Shown here in pieces: positions 33,960 to 46,886 of a DNA stretch of 64,000 nucleotides. Source of the stretch: Watersipora subatra (Eukaryota; Bryozoa; Gymnolaemata; Cheilostomatida; Watersiporidae); NCBI RefSeq assembly GCF_963576615.1, contig NC_088708.1:310001-374000 (forward strand), given 5' to 3'. Within the stretch, counting starts at the first letter, position 1, and every line of letters begins with the position of its first letter. The notes beneath the pieces are model-generated. The model saw only the letters and a list, made by a program, of their open reading frames with translations, was not told the DNA's origin and did not search any database. Position numbers and translations under genes: made by a program.

Positions 33960-34640
33960 ACAGAGTCGCTAATCATGGCAGCACTGGACAAAGTGCTCCC
34001 AACTAGGCAACTTCAAACACAGATCATTCACAATAAAAATGATCCTAGATGTAAACTGTGTAAGGCTGCATCAGAGACCATCCAACACGCCATCAGTGGA
34101 TGCCAGATATGCATACACTGAGCGGCATAATCATGTCACATGTGTAGTGTACAGAAGCTTATGCAATGAGCATGACTTCAATAAACTACAACACTAGTGA
34201 GAAGCTCTAAAGAAGGTCAATGAGAATGACTTTACTAACCTCCTCTGGGACTTTTACATCCAGACTGACAAGCTTGCTTTGGCAAACCGATCAGATATTG
34301 TAGTGGTGGACAAGGAGAACAAGAGTGCTACTATAATATATATAGCAGTATCCAATGGCTACAACATAGTCAGCAAAGAAAAAAAATTGTGGAAAAATAT
34401 CTTTCACTCAGAGAGGAGATTTAAAAGTGTGGGTATGCAAGAGCAACTGTAATTCCGGTAATCATTGGAGCACTGGGTGCATTAACACCTGCACATCAAA
34501 TGTGGCTTGCCCAAAAACCAGCAACAATCAACCTAAGTGAGTTTCAGAAAAGTACTTTATTGGAAACTGTAAAGATCTTGAGACACTGCTCAAACTCCTG
34601 TCTCTGGTAGAAAATCAGAACTTGAGTAGATATTACCTAC
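33960..34640 (+). mobile_element. Decayed LINE C-terminal region (zinc knuckle and endonuclease-like domain)
   Basis: Shifting plus-strand frames read DPRCKLCKAASETIQHAISG followed by Cys, a CCHC knuckle, then ERHNHVTCVVYRSLC, SDIVVVDKENKSATIIYIAV and PVIIGALGAL. This order matches the region downstream of reverse transcriptase in LINEs carrying a restriction-like endonuclease, where (P)DIVxxDK is part of the catalytic centre; here the Pro of that motif reads Ser. At least two frame shifts and several stops break it. Confidence 0.65.
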
Positions 34641-35018
34641 CTGAGTTAACCGTGGTGAAAAAACAATCTTTTATACACCCGTATGTAAATACATTATAAT
34701 GACAGCTGTACAACTACTTGGCCTACAGTTCTGAAATGTGCCAATGAAGTTGTATAGTTTAATCATATCATCAGAAGATGAAACAATTGTCACTTCATCT
34801 ATGTTGCACCAGTCTCTTTCTGTCGTTGTGAACAGCAACTACAAATGCTCATAGCCATTGCTATGCTACCCATTTTTATCCCTTGTTCCGCTGAGTGCTC
34901 AAAGTAAACTTACCACTGCTGTGAAGCAAATGCAGACTAGAGACTTGAGCTGACGAGCTCCATAGGTATAAGAACGAAAGACCTGGGTAGGTTTTGTGGG
35001 TGTGTGCAAAATCCATTT
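34641..35018. other. Spacer, nothing recognised
   Basis: Unique AT-rich sequence between the LINE scrap and the next minisatellite. No coherent frame. Confidence 0.4.
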
Positions 35019-36666
35019 GTAAACTACACTCTCTGTACTAGTAAACTACACTCTCTGTATTAGTAAACTACACTCTCTGTATTAGAAAACTACACTCTCT
35101 GCATTAGTAAACTACACTCTCTGTACTAGTAAACTACACTCTCTGTATTAGAAAACTACACTCTCTGCATTAGTAAACTACACTCTCTGTACTAGTAAAC
35201 TACACTCTCTGTATTAGTAAACTACACTCTTTGTATTAATAAACTACACTCTCAGTATTAGTAAACTACACTCTCTGTATTAGTAAACTACACTCTCTGT
35301 ATTAGTAAACTACACTCTTTGTATTAGTAAACTACACTCTCTGTATTAGTAAACTACACTCTCTGTACTAGTAAACTACACTCTCTGTATTAGTAAACTA
35401 CACTCTCTGTACTAGTAAACTACACTCTTTGTATTAGTAAACTACACTCTCTGTATTAGTAAACTACACTCTCTGTACTAGTAAACTACACTCTCTGTAT
35501 TAGTAAACTACTCTCTGTACTAGTAAACTACACTCTCTGTATTAGTAAACTACACTCTCTGTATTAGTAAACTACACTCTCTGTACTAGTAAACTACACT
35601 CTTTGTATTAGAAAACTACACTCTCTGCATTAGTAAACTACACTCTCTGTACTAGTAAACTACACTCTCTGTATTAGTAAACTACTCTCTCTGTACTAGT
35701 AAACTACACTCTCTGTACTAGTAAACTACACTCTCTGTACTAGTAAACTACATTCTCTGTATTAGTAAACTACACTCTCTGTATTAGTAAACTACACTCT
35801 CTGTACTAGTAAACTACACTCTCTGTATTAGAAAACTACACTCTCTGCATTAGTAAACTACACTCTCTGTACTAGTAAACTACACTCTCTGTATTAGTAA
35901 ACTACTCTCTCTGTACTAGTAAACTACACTCTCTGTATTAGTAAACTACACTCTCTGTACTAGTAAACTACACTCTCTGTATTAGTAAACTACACTCTCT
36001 GTATTAGTAAACTACACTCTCTGTACTAGTAAAATACACTCTCTGTATTAGTAAACTACTCTCTCTGTACTAGTAAACTACACTCTCTGTATTAGTAAAC
36101 TACACTCTCTGTACTGGTAAACTACACTCTCTATATTAGTAAACTATACTCTCTGTACTAGTAAACTACACTCTCTGTACTAGTAAAATACACTCTCTGT
36201 ATTAGTAAACTACTCTCTCTGTACTAGTAAACTACACTCTCTGTACTAGTAAACTACACTCTCTGTATTAGTAAACTACACTCTCTGTATTAGTAAACTA
36301 CACTCTCTGTACTAGTAAAATACACTCTCTGTATTAGTAAACTACTCTCTCTGTACTAGTAAACTACACTCTCTGTATTAGCAAACTACACTCTCTGTAC
36401 TGGTAAACTACACTCTCTGTATTAGTAAACTACACTCTCTGTACTAGTAAACTACTCTCTCTGTACTAGTAAACTACACTCTCTGTATTAGTAAACTACA
36501 CTCTCTGTATTAGTAAACTACACTCTCTGTACTAGTAAACTACACTCTCTGTATTAGAAAACTACACTCTCTGCATTAGTAAACTACACTCTCTGTACTA
36601 GTAAACTACACTCTCTGTATTAGTAAACTACAATCTCTGTATTAGTAAACTACACTCTCTGTATTA
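35019..36666. repeat. 22-bp minisatellite (about 75 copies)
   Basis: Unit GTAAACTACACTCTCTGTAT plus TA, with ACTA, GCATTA and GAAAAC variants. The pair GTATTAGAAAACTAC then CTGCATTAG recurs several times, so multi-unit blocks have been copied. This is the longest array in the window. Confidence 0.97.
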
Positions 36667-37478
36667 AGAAGCTTGACACCAAATCCAAACTCAAAAAAGA
36701 ATTGAACAGATCAACTCCATAAATGAACATTTATTGCTATTAGCTATATGTAAAACTGGTCACATATATAACAGGTATGACACAAGGCTACCCTACTAAA
36801 TGGCAGTACTTCTATTTTTCTATCGAGTATTTATTGAAACTCAAATCAGGTGATTAAGAAATGAAGTAGAATAAGACCCAGTCAAGAAAATGATTTTTTT
36901 GGTTACCACATTACAGGGACAGACAACTTCTTTAGAGAATAATGCCTTGCTTTTATTACAGCCGTTATAATAATAGATTGTTGTCATTATTACATGTATG
37001 TTATATTTTTCTATCGTATTACTATGTTAAAATGCTCTAGAATGCATTCCCATATATAATTGCAAAACACTCGCACTGCTTGGTATGGAATGAAAACAAG
37101 TACAGTTTAATGAGCTTGCACTGAGTGAACTCCAGTAATCTAATATACTGTGAAGGGCCCACAATAGGTTGTTTTGGTAGAGTATTTTGATTACGACATC
37201 TCTATAGCCATTTCAAGGCAAGGTGATGTGGGAAACCCTATACGGTATTCAATGTCTTTAAAACAAAAACAAAGTCTCCCAAAAAGGGCTAATTTCTGCT
37301 GAAGCTGATAGAGATTACAGAAAAGAAGGGGGATGGGGGAGGGGTTGAGGTTTGGGAATAGCTGCAACATGAATAGCTTTACTTACACTGTTCTATGAAT
37401 CATTCTAGAGAGAAGAGTAGAGTTATGTGTACGAGTTTAGAATGGTTGCTATGTAAATAATGACAGATCATATTTCAA
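36667..37478. other. Unique spacer with a G-rich patch
   Basis: No gene recognised. A G-rich patch, GGGGGATGGGGGAGGGG at about 37329-37345, stands out in otherwise AT-rich sequence. Confidence 0.4.
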
Positions 37479-38566
37479 CTGGAGAGACAGAGAGCGGCTA
37501 GTGAAGGTCCCCTGTTGGGATATATGGAAATATGATGGAGTACTAGAGAGACAGAGAGCGGCTAGTGAAGGTCCCCTGTTGGGATATATGGAAATATGAT
37601 GGAGTACTAGAGAGACAGAGAGCGGCTAGTGAAGGTCCCCTGCTGGGATATATGGAAATATGATGGAGTACTAGAGAGACAGAGAGCGGCTAGTGAAGGT
37701 CCCGCGCTGGGATATATGGAAATATGATGGAGTACTAGAGAGACAGAGAGCGGCTAGTGAAGGTCCCGCGCTGGGATATATGGAAATATGATGGAGTACT
37801 AGAGAGACAGAGAGCGGCTAGTGAAGGTCCCCTGCTGGGATATATGGAAATATGATGGAGTACTAGAGAGACAGAGAGCGGCTAGTGAAGGTCCCCTGCT
37901 GGGATATATGGAAATATGATGGAGTACTAGAAAGACAGAGAGCGGCTAGTGAAGGTCCCGCGCTGGGATATATGGAAATATGATGGAGTACTAGAGAGAC
38001 AGAGAGCGGCTAGTGAAGGTCCCGCGCTGGGATATATGGAAATATGATGGAGTACTAGAGAGACAGAGAGCGGCTAGTTAAGGTCCCTTGTTGGGATATA
38101 TGGAAATATGATGGAGTACTGGAGAGACAGAGAGCGGCTAGTTAAGGTCCCCTGTTGGGATATATGGAAATATGATGGAGTACTGGAGAGACAGAGAGCG
38201 GCTAGTGAAGGTCCCCTGTTGGGATATATGGAAATATGATGGAGTACTAGAGAGACAGAGAGCGGCTAATGAAGGTCCCCTGTTGGGATATATGGAAATA
38301 TGATGGAGTACTAGAGAGACAGAGAGCAGCTAGTGAAGGTCCCCTGTTGGGATATATGGAAATATGATGGAGTACTAGAGAGACAGAGAGCGGCTAATGA
38401 AGGTCCCCTGTTGGGATATATGGAAATATGATGGAGTACTAGAGAGACAGAGAGCAGCTAGTGAAGGTCCCCTGTTGGGATATATGGAAATATGATGGAG
38501 TACTAGAGAGACAGAGAGCCGCGAGTGAAGGTCCCCTGTTGGGATATATGGAAATATGATGGAGTA
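37479..38566. repeat. 64-bp minisatellite (17 copies)
   Basis: Very regular 64-bp units starting GGAGAGACAGAGAGCGGCTA and holding GGGATATATGGAAATATGAT. 17 units equal 1088 bp exactly. Few variants (TGTTG, TGCTG, CGCTG), so it is young or homogenised. Confidence 0.97.
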
Positions 38567-38701
38567 AAACAATCTGTTTGTTGTCTTACTTGAAATCACC
38601 TAATTTTTGGCCATTTGAAGAGGCAGTTTTCTTGTAACTGGCTGAAATGTGAGTGCATGTTTGGTGACAGTGCTACGGTCTCAACAGACTTGTTATTTGC
38701 A

Positions 38702-39464
38702 TAGCACATAGCATACCATAGCACATACCATACCATAGTACTTACCATACCATAGCACATACCATACTAATAATAGCACATACCATACTAATAATAGCAC
38801 ATACCATAATAATAATAGCACATACTAAACCGTAGCACATACCATAGCACATACCATAGCGCATACCACACCATAGCACATACCACACTATAGCACATAC
38901 CATGGCACATACCATAGCGCATACCACACTATAGCACATACCATACCATAGCACATACCATAGCACATACCACACTATAGCACATACCATAGCACATACC
39001 ATAGCACATACCATAGCACATACCATAGCACATACCATAGCACATACCACACCATAGCACATACCATAGCACATACCATAGCACATACCATAGCACATAC
39101 CATAGCACATACCATAGCACATACCATAGCACATACCATAGCACATACCATAGCACATACCATAGCACATACCATAGCACATACCATAGCACATACCATA
39201 GCACATACCATAGCACATACCATAGCACATACCATAACACATACCACACTATAACACATACCATAGCACATACCACACCATAGCACATACCATAGCACAT
39301 ACCATAGCACATACCATAGTACATACCATACTAAAGCACATACCATAGCACATACCATAGCACTTACCATAACACATACCATAGCACATACCACACCATA
39401 GCACATACCATAGCACATACCATAGCACACACCATAGTACATACCATACTATAGCACATACCAT
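38702..39464. repeat. 12-bp minisatellite (about 63 copies)
   Basis: Unit CCATAGCACATA. Open frames such as MCYG repeats on the minus strand arise from the 12-bp period and are not genes. Confidence 0.97.
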
Positions 39465-40087
39465 TGTTTTAAAAATAAATGCTCATTATGTCCAGCCAAT
39501 CATAGTCTAGTTTAGGAGTAGTAACTGAGTAGTAACTGCCTCACTAACAAAACTACAACAAGTTAAACAGAGTAACGGCTCATTTTAATGTAGTGGAGCA
39601 AATATGGGATATGACATCAAACAGCTCACACTGCCAATACATTGCCAGTGCTGGAAACCTTAACTGTTTTGAGGCTCATCCTATGCACTTTCATTTCTTC
39701 ACGGATTTTTTTAATAGCTTTAGTTCTACCAGTTGAGACACGGGAAGGGGTGAACATAAATTAAGTAATGGCTCAAACAAAGAAGATCGTAGACTATTAG
39801 CCTACGAGTCTCCCAGATTTAAAATTAGATTTGACAAATAAACTTTGCCAGATTAGCTTATTGTTTCTTTGGTCACATGATCTCTTTGGTCACATGATCT
39901 CTTTGAAACATTTTCCTGACCATTCAAACAAGCAAAGCAGTTTACACTATTGTTTTTAAGTACAGCGACCCAGTGAAGCGCATACTTTCATTAAAATATA
40001 TACTATTTTACACAAGCTCGCTCACAACATGTACACTTCAGCAGATATCAAGTATGCCAAACCGAAAAGTTATACAACCTTGTGGTT
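39465..40087. other. Spacer, nothing recognised
   Basis: AT-rich unique sequence. A 21-bp direct duplication, TTTGGTCACATGATCTC, occurs near 39868-39905. Confidence 0.4.
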
Positions 40088-40270
40088 TATCCCTGTCAAG
40101 GATGAGAGTAGCTCTCCATTACCTACAGCAAAGAGACATCACTATATATTGTACTTTTATCACTGTCAAGGATGAGAGTTGTTTTCCATTACCTACAGCA
40201 AAGAGACATCACTATATGTTGTACATTTATCACTGTCAAAGATGAGAGTTGTTTTCCATTACACACAATA
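40088..40270. repeat. 70-bp tandem repeat (2.6 copies)
   Basis: Units start TATCMCTGTCAAGGATGAGA at 40088, 40158 and 40228. Confidence 0.9.
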
Positions 40271-40587
40271 AAGAGTATATCGTACCTCGCAAAAGCTTAC
40301 CAACTCGTTTAAAAAATGATATTATGGCTTTGGCTCAGCTGTGATTTGGCATTTTCTAACAGCACAACTGAGAAATTCAGCGATCCGTTCAGTATGCTCA
40401 TTCCATGCTGATGCTTGGCTCATATCCAATTCATGACTTGACTGCCATAAACAACGGCATACAGGTTACAAATGTCTTAAAATTACTGGTAATGGTAGTA
40501 GATGTTTTCAAGTTGTGGCCAAACATGTATGTAGTTACATTTTAGTCATGCGCAAGAGTTGCTTAAAATGTCCTGAAGTTTCTAAGT

Positions 40588-40960
40588 GTATGGTGTATGC
40601 GTATGGTTTATGCGTATGGTGTATGCATATGGTGTATGCGTATGGTGTATGCATATGGTATATTCGTATGCCATATTCATATGGTGTATGCCTATGGTGT
40701 GTGCATATGGTGTATGCGTATGGTGTATGCATATGGTGTATGAATATGGTGTATGCGTATGTGTATGGTGTATGCGTATGGTGTATGTGTATAGTGTATA
40801 TGTGTGATGTATGTGTATGATGTATGCGTATGATATATACATATGGTTTATGCATACAGTGTACTCGTATGCTGTATACGTATGGTGTATGCGTATGGTG
40901 TATGCGTATGGTGTATGCGTATGGTGTATGCGTAGGATGTATGCATATGAAGAATACATG
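40588..40960. repeat. 12-bp degenerate minisatellite
   Basis: Units TATGCGTATGGTG and TATGCATATGGTG, more diverged than neighbouring arrays. It generates long but meaningless open frames on both strands. Confidence 0.95.
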
Positions 40961-42255
40961 GGTGTTCGCATTCTAAATGCATATCACTCCTACATGTAAA
41001 ACTGCGGTAGCATTTGTCTTGATTGGGTTACATAAAGGTAGACAATAATTTAACCAAACTCAGAAGGTTGTTACAATCCCTCATCATCTGTATATATATT
41101 TTGTATGCTTAGATGTTTGTAAGCTGATAATTAAACTGATAATATCACATAATAAATGTGCTCAGCAAAAGTTTAAAGTTTTTCTATTAAATTCAGATAC
41201 AAATTATTTGTATTCTAATTGATGGTTCAATTGCCTAGATGTTCACATATCATTGAAAGGTTATGTATACATGTACACCTGAACGATAGCTTATCGCATA
41301 CCTTCATTCATTGGTAGAGATGTTTACACTTTTAGACATTTCACTTTGTTAAAATTAACACTTTAAAGCCTAGTCTTGGACATACAAGCAGGACCCCTTA
41401 TCCCTGACCATATTAACAACTTTCATTCAACTGTGATAGCACTTGGATTAGCACAATTCCTTCTCAACTGAATATCATTTTGAATCATTAAGATTGCAAA
41501 ATACAATGAAAACACATCAAATAGAGAAAATAGTTTGCACTCTCAAAAAGTAATGTTTTAGAGTTAATAGAAGAAACTGATATCACCATCCTTATCACTT
41601 GTCGGTTCCAAATCCTCTTCAACCTCTGTGTACACAAACAAGTTACATCAATGTAACAATCTTCATCAACAAAGTACTAGTTAAATATGTATTTAGCGAG
41701 TGTATTTTGCTACACCGTTTTTAATCATTTTATCATGATGAGCTGTGCCTTCATAATTGTGTGTAGTCTTCAGATTGATTGAAATCAAATTCAATTTAAT
41801 TTTGGGACTTTTATTCATTTATTATTGAATTGATTTTCTTGGTTTGCAGTAGCAACAGCAGTAGGCTCTGACCTGTTGTGAACGCTGAAGCTAGACAATC
41901 TACCTGAATAATTAATAACCTTTTGAGTCTATTTTTGAGCCTTAATTACCAAGAAATTCAACTACAATGTGTTACTATAAACTAATTTCCTGTCAGCATG
42001 TTTTTACTTGTTGGCCTGTTCGGAATGGCATCAGTATCTTGGCAACACTTCATGAACTAGTGGCTCAATTAACTTGAAACCTCTGAATTACACTGAGAAG
42101 GTATCAAACACAAAACAACCAAAATTTCGTCATCCTGCCTAAACCGAAGTGAATGAAAACAAGGCAAAACTATGCAGCCAAGTTTTTTCGAGCCCAGGAT
42201 TAGCTGGGAAAACAACTCCTTAAATTATTTTTGGAGGATTACTATTATTATTACT
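40961..42255. other. Mostly non-coding spacer
   Basis: Apart from the candidate exon at 41564-41625, nothing was recognised in this AT-rich stretch. Confidence 0.4.
41564..41625 (-). CDS. Candidate terminal coding exon of an unidentified minus-strand gene
   Basis: The minus strand shows a good acceptor (TTGTGTACACAG) followed by 19 codons and a stop, in phase 1: VEEDLEPTSDKDGDISFFY. The acidic-then-aromatic ending looks protein-like, but the exon is very short and no upstream exon could be joined to it with confidence. Confidence 0.25.
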
Positions 42256-43248
42256 CACCTACCTAACTACAGCACTCGCCTACCTAACTACAGCACTCAC
42301 CTACCTACAGCATTCACTTACCTAACTATAGCATTCAACTACCTAACTATGGCACTCGCCTACCTAGCTACGGCACTCACCTACCTAACTAAAGCACTCG
42401 CCTACCTAACTACGGCACTCACCTACCTAACTAGAGCACTCGCCTACCTAATTACAGCACTCACCTACCTAACTACAGCATTCACTTACCTAACTATAGC
42501 ATTCATCTACCTACATGTAGCTACGGCACTCGCCTACCTAACTACGGCACTCGCCTACCTAACTAGAGCACTTACCTACCTAACTACAGCACTCGCGTAA
42601 CTACAGCACTCACCTATCTAACTACAGCACTCACCTACCTAACTACAGCATTTGCCTACCTAACTACAGCACTCGCCTACCTAACTACAGCATTCACCTA
42701 CCTAACTACCGCACTCGCCTACCTAACTACAGCACTCACCTACCTAACTACAGCACTCACCTACCTAACTACAGCACTCACCTACCTAACTACAGCACTC
42801 ACCTACCTAACTACAGCACTCACCTACCTAACTACAGCATTCCCCTACCTAACTACAGCATTTGCCTACCTAACTACAGCACTCGCCTACCTAACTACAG
42901 CATTCACCTACCTAACTACAGCACTCGCCTACCTAACTACAGCACTCACCTACCTAACTACAGCACTCACCTACCTAACTACAGCATTCACCTACCTAAC
43001 TACAGTACTCACCTAACTACAGCACTCACCTACCTAACTACAGCATTCACCTACCTAACTAACCACTCGCCTACCTAACTACAGCACTCACCTACCTAAC
43101 TACAGCACTCACCTACCTAACTACAGCAATCACCTACCTAACTACAGCACTCGTTTACCTAACTACAGCACTCACCTACCTAACTACAGCACTCGCCTAC
43201 CTAACTACAGCAATCACCTACTTAACAAACTACTCACCTACCTAACTA
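42256..43248. repeat. 21-bp minisatellite (about 47 copies)
   Basis: Unit ACCTACCTAACTACAGCACT plus C. The 142-codon frame at 42172-42600 is only the repeat, whose period is divisible by three. Confidence 0.97.
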
Positions 43249-45165
43249 CAAAAATCAGCAAACTGGTAAAAACCATGTTTAACCATCGGAGGTTTCCGTT
43301 TTTGTCCGAGTAACTATTTGATGAACTATACCAAGTCTGATACAGGTGTACAAAGATCAAGTACAAAATGGTCGAACAGAGCTATGTTTAATAGAGACAT
43401 TATAGCAGTAGATTCTACGCACTTCGCAGACACGACTATGAGATTGACAACTACATTATAGTATGAAGTAATTCATTATTGTTGCTGTTGCAGCCTCTGC
43501 ACGCATATCTACTGGTGAAAAGAGTCTTTGGCAGAGACAACGAGTCAGCAACCTATTGTCGATGGTTGTTTTGAAGCTAACATGTTATTCGACACTGTTA
43601 GAGATATATTACTACCTCAACTCAATTTTATTCATTTCCAACGTGTATGCAAGCTCGGTCCATGATTGGCTTTCAAATAAAAATGACAACTTGTTTCATC
43701 CAAATGGCTATTTATATACCGACAATGATATTCCTGCTTCTATATATATATATATGTATTTTTCAAAGTATGTGTGTATGAGTGTCCCTCCAGCTATAGC
43801 TATTATTAGAATAGCTGTAGCTGGACAACGCTGATGCGTCGTCATGGCGTACCGTCATTAGAAGCCTAGTGCTTACTACCTAGCTAACTGGAATTTTCCA
43901 TTGGCAATGTGCCAGGCTAATAGCAAGTGGTAGGCAACTCTCATCATTTCTCATTGTTTATAAGCTGATCTTTAATACTCGGGCAAACGCCGGGAGGCAC
44001 AGTTAGTATAGAATACATATGAAAGCCACTGTTATATATCGAAATTGTGAATGAAACATTTCTGACATTTTTCCGTAGTTAAATATGGTGAAACCGGTTT
44101 TTCTATTGCACAATTTGTTAAGGACTTGACATATTTTTGTATTATCAATGGTATACAGCTCCCCAAGGATAGGCGACGGCTATCATATGGCAGGGTTTAA
44201 TGATGATGCTCTGTTAGGATTGTGCTAGCCTGGGTTTCGGAGCTAACCCAATTCTCGCGGGGCATTCGCGTTGCCTGGTTAGGTTTGGAAAACATGACTC
44301 GCTGTTATCGTGTCATTAGCTCATTCAGCCCGTAGGCCCCCGCGGTTCACAATAGCAAACCTTGAATTTTTACAATGTAGGGGTAACACCTAACTAAAAA
44401 ATGGATCTATGGAAAATAAAACATTTCAAATTATCTGCTTTTACTAATTTTTAAATTGGTAGGTGTTGTAGTATACGCTTAAAATTAAATATAATTTACT
44501 CAAAATCACCCAAACAACAGCCTTTTTTCCCTAGTTTTTGATTAATATTTTGCTACCCTTAATATAAAATGACAAAGTCTTCTATCGTTGTCACATTATT
44601 TTGCCTGGTCAATAAGATGGGACAGCAGGCAAAGCTGTGGAGTGTAGTTTTCATACTCAAAATCTAAATATAAAACTGAATTTGGGCTATTTTACGATTG
44701 CGACTATTAATATCGCGAATGCTTGTGAATGGCATATGACTGATCATAACGGTGACAATATTGGGCAACTACATTTATTTGACAACAAAATGAAACCAAC
44801 AGATCAGTAAAATAACCCCTATTGTTCATTATATTTGTAAATTTACAAAGGGCTTTATTCAGCATATTTGTTTGTTCAGGTGCCGTGTTCGGGTTCATCC
44901 CAACAGAGCTCGATCATTAAGCCACGCCCACATGGTGCCTGTCGCCTATCCTTGTGGAGGCTGTATGTCATTGGTATTACGTTGTGTTCAACATAAACAC
45001 GTTGAATTTTTTCTTTGAGCAAAATCCAGCAACGCAAATGTACAAACGCTATTGCTATCATAAATCATGATGATCCATGTTACAATAAAAATATTTTGAC
45101 GATACCTAAATAATGCTACTGAAAAATCTCGCAAGGATGTTATGGCTTTCACATGACCAATTTTC
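43249..45165. other. Spacer with hairpin and a degenerate inverted pair
   Basis: No confident gene. CCAGCTATAGCTATT ... AATAGCTGTAGCTGG near 43791-43825 forms a 15-bp stem with one mismatch. The stretch 44145-44225 and the reverse complement of about 44885-44985 share GGATAGGCGAC and neighbouring sequence over roughly 80 bp, suggesting an old foldback element of about 0.85 kb. Confidence 0.4.
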
Positions 45166-46505
45166 ATGGGTCAATCTGTTTTAAAACACGACGCATCGTT
45201 CAGTAACATCGGTGTGTGTAGCGTTAGCAGATACCTACACTACAACGATACATTTCATAGTGTAGCCAGGCCTTTAGGTAAGTGGAATATCATTTTAATA
45301 AACAGTAAAATTCTGTTGCGATTGACAGTGTAATATTATAATACTTTTTTTATATCAAAAATGTTTGCAGAATCTAGTATTAGGTAAGATGACAAACCCT
45401 ATCGCCAATATAATTGTCAGGGTTCTTCCATCAAATCTAATTTTTAGGTAGACAATGCTAAGGAAGAGTGACATCTTTCCTGTCTCTGGTCCATCCTCCC
45501 TGCTATTCCATCCTTCCCTCGCTATTTCATCTTACCCCTGCTGGTCCATCCTTCTTCCTGCTGCTCCATCCTTCTTCATGCTCTTCCAACTTTTCTCTAC
45601 TGTTCCATCATTCTGTTTTATAGTTCTTTCTTTACCATGTAATTGAAGCATGCTCTCTTTTCTATACCCTTTTCTATACCCTTTCAGTGATTCGAAGATA
45701 TTTTGCAGTGATGAGATAAAGGAAGTCTTCCATTTCGGGCAACATTTATCAATTATTTGAGTGACAGGAGTAACTTGAGCCTAGTGAAGTGGCTTAGTTG
45801 AAATGATTCACAGCAAAATAATGTATTGCCAATGTGAATTTTTTTGTCACAGAAAATTTCTCAGGATGTGTTGCGGTTTCTCAACAGATTAGCATTGCAC
45901 AATGTCTTGAGCCACTGGCTATCAGGGATGATCTAAGGTGAAACATAACCCTGTTTACATAAGATTCGTGCTTTGTCTTAGATAAGTACATGAGTAAAGT
46001 TTAATTGATGTACCAAAGAATTTGATAACAAATGATCGTGAGTGCAGAAGTAAAAGCAAAACAGATTAATTTTCATATAAACTTTTGATAGCTCAAGCAG
46101 CTGCTCGTCGTGTTGAGTTTTGTGCCGCCATTTGACTTAAACAAAACACTAGAAATAAGCTGGGGTCAAAAGGGCACTGCCAGCAAATCATAAGTACCTC
46201 TCTAATGCTGTCACCGATGATTGTACAAATCAGCTTGACATCATCCCCGGAATGCAACAGCTTCGAAAACTTAACAAACAGACAAAAAACTCACAAGGAA
46301 CTAACATCTTGTTCCAAATTCAGCTCTGGTGTCACAAGTGCAAAGTGTATTATTTATGTGCCTCTGTTAAGACAAGGTGAGAGAATACAAACAGATGAGA
46401 TACTCCACAGAGAGCATTAGCTGAACAAAGAATTACTACTTGTGGAATAATCTAGAACATTAAAATTATTTTAGGGGAAACAACATGAGGAAACAGGAGT
46501 TGTAA
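45166..46505 (+). CDS. Candidate small three-exon gene, 75 aa, unrecognised
   Basis: Exons 45166-45277 (ATG with an in-frame TGA 12 bases upstream; donor GTAAGTGG), 45853-45937 (acceptor TTTTTTTGTCACAG, donor GTGAAA) and 46475-46505 (acceptor TTATTTTAG) join in phases 1 and 2 to 75 residues. The product starts MGQSVLKHDASF, has GCVAVSQQISIAQCLEPLA in the middle and ends NNMRKQEL. No signal peptide or membrane segment; MG at the start could be myristoylated. Other well-formed splice pieces lie between: a 13-nt microexon at 45371-45383 and an exon at 45688-45760 behind a strong pyrimidine tract, which together would give a different 65-aa ending, and a longer frame through 46475-46600. The gene is not recognised; transcript evidence is missing. 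Confidence 0.4.
46198..46269 (-). CDS. Candidate internal coding exon on the minus strand
   Basis: 72 bases with a pyrimidine-rich acceptor (TTTGTCTGTTTGTTAAG) and donor GAG/GTACTT, phase 0 to 0, reading FSKLLHSGDDVKLICTIIGD. Protein-like but isolated; it overlaps an intron of the plus-strand candidate. Not recognised. Confidence 0.25.
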
Positions 46506-46886
46506 GTGAACAACTGCCACCGGAAGGCGTGGCTTTTGTAAACATAGATTATCAGTGGTACGATTTCAAATCAGTCCACAATTGCCCAACTCTGTGGTAA
46601 ACGATTGCTGCAAATATAGTTTGTTTGGAGAATTTACAGTCACACAACGATGACGAGTGATGTTGGTTCATTCTAGCTGTAGCAAGGCCAGATGTTCAGC
46701 TGCATTTGAAATAAAGATGAGAAGTTTATATCCTGCGATGAGGTCCGGGGATGAGATTTCGTTAGGGAGACAAAATAGATAATACAAATACAGCAGTTGT
46801 ACACTTATTATTGCTAACTGAACAAACAGCTTTGACTGACTACGCAATTAGCCAATAGTAACTGAGACGCTGTCCATTATATTTAA

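Noticed and set aside
33594-36666. Regular arrays as a CRISPR-like locus
   Set aside because: Units are directly adjacent without unique spacers, and the genome is eukaryotic.
38742-39464. MCYG and WYVL repeat proteins
   Set aside because: Product of the 12-bp array, open in several frames.
42172-42600. 142-codon ALTYLTTA repeat protein
   Set aside because: 21-bp minisatellite read in one frame.
43490-43834. Plus-strand frame after a good acceptor (TGTTGCTGTTGCAG)
   Set aside because: It runs into TA-rich microsatellite and a hairpin, ends in low complexity, and no partner exon was found.
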